Origin: Ardenticatenales bacterium | Lineage (GTDB): Bacteria; Chloroflexota; Anaerolineae; Ardenticatenales; Ardenticatenaceae | Reading direction: 5' to 3' | DNA: 64,000 nt | NCBI GenBank assembly: GCA_020634795.1 | Contig: JACKAZ010000001.1 | Coordinates: 124,001-188,000, forward strand | Part shown: one piece after another, positions 58,952 through 64,000 of the stretch | How positions within the stretch are numbered: the first letter of the stretch is position 1 | How the letters are laid out: every line of letters starts with the position of its first letter | Program-made: the position numbers and the translations under genes | The notes under the pieces: generated by a model | Seen by the model: only the letters and a program-made list of their open reading frames with translations | Databases searched by the model: none | What the model was told of the DNA's origin: nothing

Positions 58952-60334
58952 CTATTCCGCGATGCCACCTTCGGTCATGGGGCGCGGGTCGAGATAGCGA
59001 TCCAACTCCTCATCGGTGAGATCGGTCATCTCTTTGGCGACCTCGCGCAAGGAGCGGCCCTCGGCGTACGCGGTTTTGGCCACTTTAGCCCCCAGATCGT
59101 AGCCGATGACGGGGTTGAGCGCGGTGACGAGAATCGGGTTTTTGTCGACGAGCGAGGCGATCCGTTCGCGATTGACGGTAAATCCGGCTACGCCGTTATC
59201 GGCAAGGAGGCGGCTGCCGTTGGCCAGCAGTTGGATGCTCTGCAACAGATTGTGGGCAATGACGGGTAGCATCACATTGAGTTGGAAGTTGCCACGACTG
59301 CCCGCGATGCCGATCGTGACATCGTTGCCCATCACTTGGGCCGCCACCATGATCGTTGCTTCGGAGATCACGGGGTTGATCTTGCCCGGCATGATCGAGG
59401 AGCCGGGCTGTAGCGCCTTGAGCTGAATTTCGCCGAAGCCCGCGATGGGACCACTGTTCATCCAGCGCAGATCATCAGCGATCTTCGTCAGGGCGGCGGC
59501 GGTGGCTTTGAGCTGACCGCTGAGTTCTACCGCGCTGTCCATCGACGCTTGGGCCGCGAAATGGTCGCGGCTCTCGCGGAACTCGCCGTCGGTACGCTCG
59601 GTCAGAATCGCCGCCACCCGTTGACCGAATTCGGGGTGGGCGTTGATGCCGGTGCCAACGGCAGTGCCCCCCTGCGCCAATTCGCCAAGGCGGGGCAAGG
59701 TCGCTTCAATGCGTTCAATGCTGAGTTCGATCTGTGCTGCCCAGCCGCCGATCTCCTGCGACAAGCGTACCGGCATGGCGTCCATCAGGTGGGTACGGCC
59801 CGTCTTCACCACATCATCGTTGTCGGCGGCCTTCTGCAACAGGCAGTCGTGCAGGTGGCGCAGCGCGGGCAACAGGTCGTCCACCGTCGCCAGATAGGCC
59901 GAGACATGGATCGCAGTGGGGATCACATCGTTCGAGGATTGGCCCATGTTGACGTGATCGTTGGGATGCACCTTCGCGTCGCCCAACTGCGAGGCGCGAT
60001 TGGCGATGACCTCGTTGGCGTTCATGTTGCTGGAAGTGCCAGAGCCGGTCTGGAAGATGTCGATCGGGAACTGATCGTCCCAGCGGCCATCGGCGACTTC
60101 TTGCGCCGCGGCTTGGATGCTGTCACTCAACGCCGGATCAAGGAGACCGAGCGCCAGATTGGCCTCGGCGGCGGCGCTTTTGATCAGGCCGAGCGCGCGA
60201 ATGAACGCACGGCCAAAGGGGATGCCAGAGATCGGGAAGTTCTCGACGGCCCGTTGCGTTTGGGCCGCGTAAAGCGCATCGGCGGGCACTTGCATTTCGC
60301 CCATCGAATCTTTTTCTATGCGATAGTCACTCAT
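58952..60334 (-). CDS. fumC: fumarate hydratase, class II
   Basis: Interconverts fumarate and malate in the citric acid cycle. 460 residues. Signatures: GSGTSSNMNANEVIANRA, HPNDHVNMGQSSNDVIP, VKTGRTHLMDAMPVRLSQE, and GSSIMPGKINPV. The family N-terminus EKDSMGEMQVPADALYAAQT fits the ATG at 60334. Together with two citrate synthases it gives the window a citric acid cycle theme, although the genes are unlinked. Confidence 0.96.
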   Translation of the reverse strand: MSDYRIEKDSMGEMQVPADALYAAQTQRAVENFPISGIPFGRAFIRALGLIKSAAAEANLALGLLDPALSDSIQAAAQEVADGRWDDQFPIDIFQTGSGTSSNMNANEVIANRASQLGDAKVHPNDHVNMGQSSNDVIPTAIHVSAYLATVDDLLPALRHLHDCLLQKAADNDDVVKTGRTHLMDAMPVRLSQEIGGWAAQIELSIERIEATLPRLGELAQGGTAVGTGINAHPEFGQRVAAILTERTDGEFRESRDHFAAQASMDSAVELSGQLKATAAALTKIADDLRWMNSGPIAGFGEIQLKALQPGSSIMPGKINPVISEATIMVAAQVMGNDVTIGIAGSRGNFQLNVMLPVIAHNLLQSIQLLANGSRLLADNGVAGFTVNRERIASLVDKNPILVTALNPVIGYDLGAKVAKTAYAEGRSLREVAKEMTDLTDEELDRYLDPRPMTEGGIAE

Positions 60335-60572
60335 GGTCGCTCTGCTCCTGAAACGTCGCTGTTGCTTGTTGAAACTGTTGGGTTTGAACCGGTCAATGGC
60401 CCGCCAAGACGCTATCATCAAAGAGCGGGATTGGCAAGTGGCATTGGTGGGGAGAGCGGTGCGACACGCGGGGGCACGGAGCAGTCTACGGCTGGGTTGC
60501 ATGCTGCGTGTGGGTCGTGGCCAGAACAAGGACAGTGCGATGTTCACACGGTCAAAAGCCTCCCTGCCCCAT

Positions 60573-60600
60573 TTGACATTTTGCTGAGAAAGGGTATACT
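60573..60600 (+). promoter_or_regulatory. promoter of the tRNA cluster
   Basis: TTGACA (60573-60578), 16-base spacer, TATACT (60595-60600), 13 bases before the first tRNA. Confidence 0.8.
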
Positions 60601-60613
60601 AACCCCTCGTTGA

Positions 60614-60685
60614 CGCGGGGTAGAGCAGAGGCAGCTCGTCGGGCTCATAACCCGGAGGTCGCAGGTTCGAATCCTGTCCCCGCTA
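60614..60685 (+). tRNA. initiator tRNA-fMet (anticodon CAT), copy 1
   Basis: 72 bases. Initiator features are the three G-C pairs of the anticodon stem (GGG/CCC) around loop CTCATAA, and an unpaired first position (C1 facing T72). The T arm is GCAGGTTCGAATCCTGT. Identical to 60783-60854. CCA is not encoded. Confidence 0.92.
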
Positions 60686-60689
60686 CTCA

Positions 60690-60712
60690 AACGCCACTCG
60701 CAAGGTGGCGTT
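60690..60712 (+). terminator. hairpin between the two fMet tRNAs
   Basis: AACGCCAC and GTGGCGTT around TCGCAAG. There is no T run of note, so it may be a processing or weak termination structure. Confidence 0.45.
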
Positions 60713-60782
60713 CGTTGTCTGAATGGCCACATCACGACAGGAGATCGCGGCTGCGAATCCCGTCGCTCCCGTCCGAAAACGT

Positions 60783-60854
60783 CGCGGGGTAGAGCAGAGG
60801 CAGCTCGTCGGGCTCATAACCCGGAGGTCGCAGGTTCGAATCCTGTCCCCGCTA
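60783..60854 (+). tRNA. initiator tRNA-fMet (anticodon CAT), copy 2
   Basis: Identical over the full 72 bases to the first copy; the flanking sequence differs. The next tRNA begins 3 bases later. Confidence 0.92.
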
Positions 60855-60857
60855 CCA

Positions 60858-60929
60858 GGCGCCGTAGCTCAGTGGCAGAGCAAAGGACTCATAAGCCTTG
60901 GGTCGGTGGTTCAAATCCACCCGGCGCCA
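60858..60929 (+). tRNA. tRNA with anticodon CAT, probably elongator tRNA-Met
   Basis: 72 bases: acceptor GGCGCCG/CGGCGCC fully paired, anticodon loop CTCATAA on stem AAGGA/GCCTT, T arm GGTGGTTCAAATCCACC. A fully paired acceptor and no GGG/CCC anticodon stem rule out an initiator. A tRNA-Ile with modified CAT cannot be fully excluded. Confidence 0.85.
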
Positions 60930-60932
60930 CTC

Positions 60933-60968
60933 AAAACGCCCACTCGTTATTTGCGAGTGGGCGTTTTT
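60933..60968 (+). terminator. terminator of the tRNA cluster
   Basis: AAAACGCCCACTCG (60933-60946) and CGAGTGGGCGTTTT (60954-60967), 14-bp stem with T tail. Confidence 0.92.
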
Positions 60969-60984
60969 GTTGGCTGGGGAGATC

Positions 60985-61082
60985 GGTGCAAGGGGCAAGG
61001 GGCAAGTTGCATCGTGCATGGTGCATGGGTTAAGGCGCCCGTTCTGCGTTACTTGCTCTGCGTTACCTGCTATGCGTTGCCG
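60985..61082 (+). repeat. heptamer repeat tract (GGTGCAA/GGTGCAT and CTGCGTTAC)
   Basis: GGTGCAAGGGGCAAGG...GTGCATGGTGCATGG is followed by CTGCGTTACTTGCTCTGCG and TTACCTGC. It overlaps the 3' end of the HMG-CoA reductase gene (stop 61063-61065). Confidence 0.82.
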
Positions 61083-62355
61083 TTCCGCTCTGCGTTTCCA
61101 GCAGTTCCCGCGCCCGTTCGACGCGCACCTGTCCCTCCGCCACCAACTGCTGGGCGATGCGTGCCACCGCCTCGCCCGAAGCGCCGGCGGCGACCGCGAC
61201 CTGCCTTGCATGGAGCGCCATGTGGCCCCGCTGGATGCCCTCCGTCGCCAAGGCACGGATCGCGGCAAAGTTTTGGGCAAGGCCCACCGCGGCCATGATC
61301 TGCGCCAATTGATCGGCTTGGCTCACACCCAGAATCTTCAGGGCAGTTTGCGCCGTGGGATGGGAACGGGTGGTCCCCCCGACCACGCCGACTGCCATCG
61401 GCAGCTCGATTTCGCCCACCAGATCGCCCGCTTCGCTACGCGAGAAGGTGGTCAGCGAGCGGTACCGCCCCGTTTGGGCGGCGTAAGCGTGCGCGCCCGC
61501 TTCAATGCCCCGCCAATCGTTGCCGGTGGCTACCGCCACCGCGTCGATCCCGTTGAGGATCCCTTTGTTGTGGGTGGCAGCGCGGTAAGGATCGGCATCG
61601 GCGAAAGCCCATGCTTCGAGGATGCCTTGCACCACCTCATCGCCGCTAAACTCCCCCTTCGCCAGCGAGGCACTGCGCCACGTCGCCCGCGCCCGTGCTC
61701 GCCGTCGATCCGCCAAATTCGACAGGATACGCAGGTTGGCTCGTCCGCCGCTCAACGCTTCCAGCCGTGGGGCCAGCGCCTCGGCGGTGGTGTTGATCGC
61801 GTTGGCCCCCATCGCATCCCGCGTGTCGAGGAGCAGGTGGACGATCAGCATCGGCCCGACGGCGGTGTCGGGCAACTCGCGCAGCGCGATGGCTTGCGCG
61901 CCGCCGCCCAGTTCGACGATGGTGCGGTGGAGCGCGTTGGCCTCCGCCAGTAGCGCCGCCTCCTCCGCCCTGATCGCGGCTTTGGCAGCCGCCATATCCG
62001 GCACGTCCAGCAGTTGGATCTGGCCGATCATGATCGGCGGATCGGCGTCGGTGATGAAGCCTTCGGGACGGCAGAGTTTGGCCGCAAAGGAGCAGGCCGC
62101 CACGATGCTCGGCTCCTCGACCACCATCGGAATCACGCTCTCCCGCCCGTTGATCAGGAAGTTGACGGCGACGCCGAAGGGGAGTGTGTAACGGCCGATC
62201 ACATTTTCGATCAAATGATCGGCGCTTTCCATCGGCAGCGGGTCGACGAGGGCGGCGACCTCATCATCGTTCAGTGCCGCAAAATCGGTGACGATGGCAC
62301 GCCGCTTGTCGACCGACTTTTGATAAAACCCTTTGAAGGGGGATGGCTGACTCAT
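61063..62355 (-). CDS. mvaA: hydroxymethylglutaryl-CoA reductase, class II
   Basis: 430 residues. Catalytic positions are visible: Glu in VVEEPSIVAACS, Lys in ATHNKGILNG, Asp in VATGNDWRGIEAGAH, His in IQRGHMALHAR. Class II enzymes convert HMG-CoA and mevalonate. Some bacteria use them in isoprenoid synthesis, others in mevalonate breakdown; neighbours do not decide. Third gene of an operon with a methyltransferase and fmt (4-base ATGA overlap). The last residues (TQSGTATHSR) and stop come from a repeat tract. Confidence 0.92.
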   Translation of the reverse strand: MSQPSPFKGFYQKSVDKRRAIVTDFAALNDDEVAALVDPLPMESADHLIENVIGRYTLPFGVAVNFLINGRESVIPMVVEEPSIVAACSFAAKLCRPEGFITDADPPIMIGQIQLLDVPDMAAAKAAIRAEEAALLAEANALHRTIVELGGGAQAIALRELPDTAVGPMLIVHLLLDTRDAMGANAINTTAEALAPRLEALSGGRANLRILSNLADRRRARARATWRSASLAKGEFSGDEVVQGILEAWAFADADPYRAATHNKGILNGIDAVAVATGNDWRGIEAGAHAYAAQTGRYRSLTTFSRSEAGDLVGEIELPMAVGVVGGTTRSHPTAQTALKILGVSQADQLAQIMAAVGLAQNFAAIRALATEGIQRGHMALHARQVAVAAGASGEAVARIAQQLVAEGQVRVERARELLETQSGTATHSR

Positions 62356-63032
62356 TCGGTGGCCTCGCCACGACGGCGCAGGGTCAGCGCTTGGGAGCGC
62401 TCGCTCGTGCCGTCGTTCAGGATGGTGAATTCTACGATCTCGAAATAGGGGGCAAGCATGGCGCGGAGCGTCTCATCGCTGCGAAAGCTGAAGAAGCGGG
62501 GCGGCTGGTGGTGATCGAACGGCGACAAGCCTTCTTCGTCGTCGCCGCCATAGACGCAGAGGAAAAAAAGGCCGTCGGGCCGCAACAGTCGGTGGAGCGC
62601 CCACAAGACGTCGGGCAGTGCCTCGTTTGAGACGTGCAGCAGACTGTTCATCGCCCAGAGTGCGTCGGCGGAGCCGTCCGGCTCGTGATGATGCAGATAG
62701 TCGCCCACATAACTCGCCACGCCTTTCTCACGACAAAATCGCACCATCTCGGGCGACGGGTCGATGGCGACCACCGAAAGGCCCATTTCGTGGAAGAAGG
62801 CGCTGTCATAGCCCGGCCCCGCGCCAAATTCAACGAGCCGCGTTGCCCCCGCCTGGCGCAGCCGCGCGGCAAAAGCATCGCGGAGCGCGGCCTTCCACGG
62901 TTGGCGACCGCGCGCATTGCGTTGCGCCGCGCTTTGATCGTAGGCCGTGCGCAGCCGCGTCACGACCTCGTTGTAGCGCATGGCATCGGTCGGGGTCAGC
63001 ACGTAGTGGGCCGACGACGTGGGATCACTCAT
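62352..63032 (-). CDS. class I SAM-dependent methyltransferase
   Basis: 226 residues. Motif I is RLVEFGAGPGYDSAFFHEMG, followed by VVAIDPSPEMVRFCREKG and ADALWAMNSLLHVSNEALP, and a typical C-terminal half. It overlaps both neighbours by 4 bases (ATGA with mvaA and with fmt). The substrate is unknown. Confidence 0.87.
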   Translation of the reverse strand: MSDPTSSAHYVLTPTDAMRYNEVVTRLRTAYDQSAAQRNARGRQPWKAALRDAFAARLRQAGATRLVEFGAGPGYDSAFFHEMGLSVVAIDPSPEMVRFCREKGVASYVGDYLHHHEPDGSADALWAMNSLLHVSNEALPDVLWALHRLLRPDGLFFLCVYGGDDEEGLSPFDHHQPPRFFSFRSDETLRAMLAPYFEIVEFTILNDGTSERSQALTLRRRGEATE

Positions 63033-63985
63033 TCGTGCTCGCTTTTTGCCATCCCAAGGCGTGCCCCTACGATCTGCGGATAACCGTTCAGGAAGGCCGC
63101 CCCCGTTTGTTCGCCCTTCCCCGCCAGTTGCAGCCGATCCAGCCGCAGCCAGCCGTCGCTCGTCGCCACGGCCAGCTCACCCTGCCGCACTGCAACACCG
63201 CCCGGCGGCAGGGCGCTCCGTCCCCCCACCGCCTGTGCTGCCAAGATTTTCAGGCGCTTACCCTCCCACGTGGTGAAGGTGCCGGGCCACGGGTCGAAGG
63301 CACGCACCGTGCGTGCCAACTGTTCGGCGGACTCTGACCAGTCCAATTCGCCTTCCGATTTGCGGATCAGGCGCGTGTAGGTCGCGGCTGCGCCTTCTTG
63401 GGGGGTGGGCTTAATCGCGCCCGCCAGCCAGCGCGGAACGGTCTCGGCCAGCAGCTCGGCCCCCAACAGGGCCAGCGCTGCGGTCAGTGTGCCGCGCGTG
63501 TGGTCGGCGCGAACCGCGATCGCCCGCTGGGTGAGGATGGGGCCGGTATCCATCCCTTCGTCCATCTGCATGATCGTCACGCCCGCCTGCGCATCGCCCG
63601 CCAGCAGCACCCCCGCGACGGGGGACGCCCCCCGCTGACGGGGGAGCAGACTGGCGTGGACGTTGAGCGCGCCGTAGCGGGGCATCGCCAGCACGGCGGG
63701 GCGCAGGATTTCGCCGTAGGCAGCCACGACAAAGAGCGCCGCCTCCAAGTCGTGTAGCGTGGCCAGCGCCTCGTCGCCCCGCAGCCGCTCCGGCGTCCAG
63801 ACAGCGAAGCCCAGCGCTTGGGCACGCTGCTTCACCGCCGAAGGGCGCAGCGCTTTGCCGCGCCCCGCCCGGCGGTCGGGCTGGGTGATGACGCAGACGA
63901 TTTCAATGTCGGGCAGCGCGGCCAGCGCTTCCAACGAAGGGACCGCAAAGTCGGGTGTCCCCATGAAGATGGTGTTGGTAGGCAT
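63029..63985 (-). CDS. fmt: methionyl-tRNA formyltransferase
   Basis: Formylates initiator Met-tRNA. 318 residues. The N-terminal half has TIFMGTPDFAVPSLEAL and the catalytic ALNVHASLLPRQRGASP with Asn and His, then MDEGMDTGPIL with the Asp. The C-terminal OB-like domain (about 205-310) binds the tRNA. It is the first of the fmt-methyltransferase-mvaA operon. The tRNA substrate genes lie at 60614 and 60783. Starts at an ATG 15 bases from the window edge, so any upstream partner is outside. Confidence 0.95.
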   Translation of the reverse strand: MPTNTIFMGTPDFAVPSLEALAALPDIEIVCVITQPDRRAGRGKALRPSAVKQRAQALGFAVWTPERLRGDEALATLHDLEAALFVVAAYGEILRPAVLAMPRYGALNVHASLLPRQRGASPVAGVLLAGDAQAGVTIMQMDEGMDTGPILTQRAIAVRADHTRGTLTAALALLGAELLAETVPRWLAGAIKPTPQEGAAATYTRLIRKSEGELDWSESAEQLARTVRAFDPWPGTFTTWEGKRLKILAAQAVGGRSALPPGGVAVRQGELAVATSDGWLRLDRLQLAGKGEQTGAAFLNGYPQIVGARLGMAKSEHE

Positions 63986-64000
63986 AGGCGAGTTTGATGA

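Overview
The window is GC-rich, gene-dense bacterial chromosome. It most likely comes from a member of Chloroflexota (Anaerolineae, Caldilineae or Ardenticatenia type). This is inferred from the gene mix and not from a marker-gene tree. Supporting points are secreted proteins and lipoproteins with long Thr/Pro/Ala linkers, a fused sugar-nucleotidyltransferase/phosphomutase-like protein, Uma2-type and DUF6157-type proteins, a citrate synthase with a DNA-binding N-terminus, and a J-GrpE-DnaK set unlike the proteobacterial one. No prophage, plasmid, CRISPR array or secondary-metabolite cluster was seen. The mobile DNA consists of one intact IS3-type insertion sequence, two 173-bp MITE-like elements and many intergenic repeats.

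Layout. 1-8.2 kb: an M48 peptidase fragment, two SRPBCC proteins, folK, a membrane protein, a flotillin/NfeD pair, a PurN-like protein that has lost its catalytic residues, and a hydrolase/methyltransferase pair. 8.3-12 kb: a large secreted, membrane-anchored protein and then 1.4 kb without a gene. 12-22 kb: glutamine synthetase, a cyclophilin, folE, small proteins, and a surface-sugar operon (nucleotidyltransferase fusion plus glycosyltransferase) followed by an integral membrane protein. 22-28 kb: two divergent citrate synthases around a shared operator/promoter region, a lipoprotein hydrolase and a TPR membrane protein. 28-41 kb: metabolic and housekeeping genes (ilvE, rpiA, HAD phosphatase, pgeF, DNA ligase with its partner exonuclease) and tRNA-Glu. 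41-46.6 kb: a TPR / J-like / GrpE / DnaK operon. 46.7-47.5 kb: a tandem array of about 200-bp units. 48.6-51.7 kb: rpmH-rnpA-yidD-yidC-jag, the conserved ribosome/membrane-insertion cluster, without dnaA. 52-58 kb: lpdA, a peroxiredoxin, small membrane proteins, a MOSC protein, the IS3 element and a Bax-inhibitor-1 protein. 58.4-64 kb: tmRNA, fumC, two identical initiator tRNAs and another CAU tRNA, and a tightly coupled fmt-methyltransferase-HMG-CoA reductase operon.

The features most worth following up are four. (1) Heptanucleotide repeat tracts sit in many intergenic gaps and in several cases supply the last codons and the stop of the neighbouring gene. (2) The non-canonical chaperone operon has a J-like protein without the HPD motif. 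(3) The citrate synthase with an HTH domain faces a second citrate synthase across two inverted repeats, one of them inside an 18-bp promoter spacer. (4) The PurN-like protein lacks all three catalytic residues, while Fmt in the same window keeps its own.
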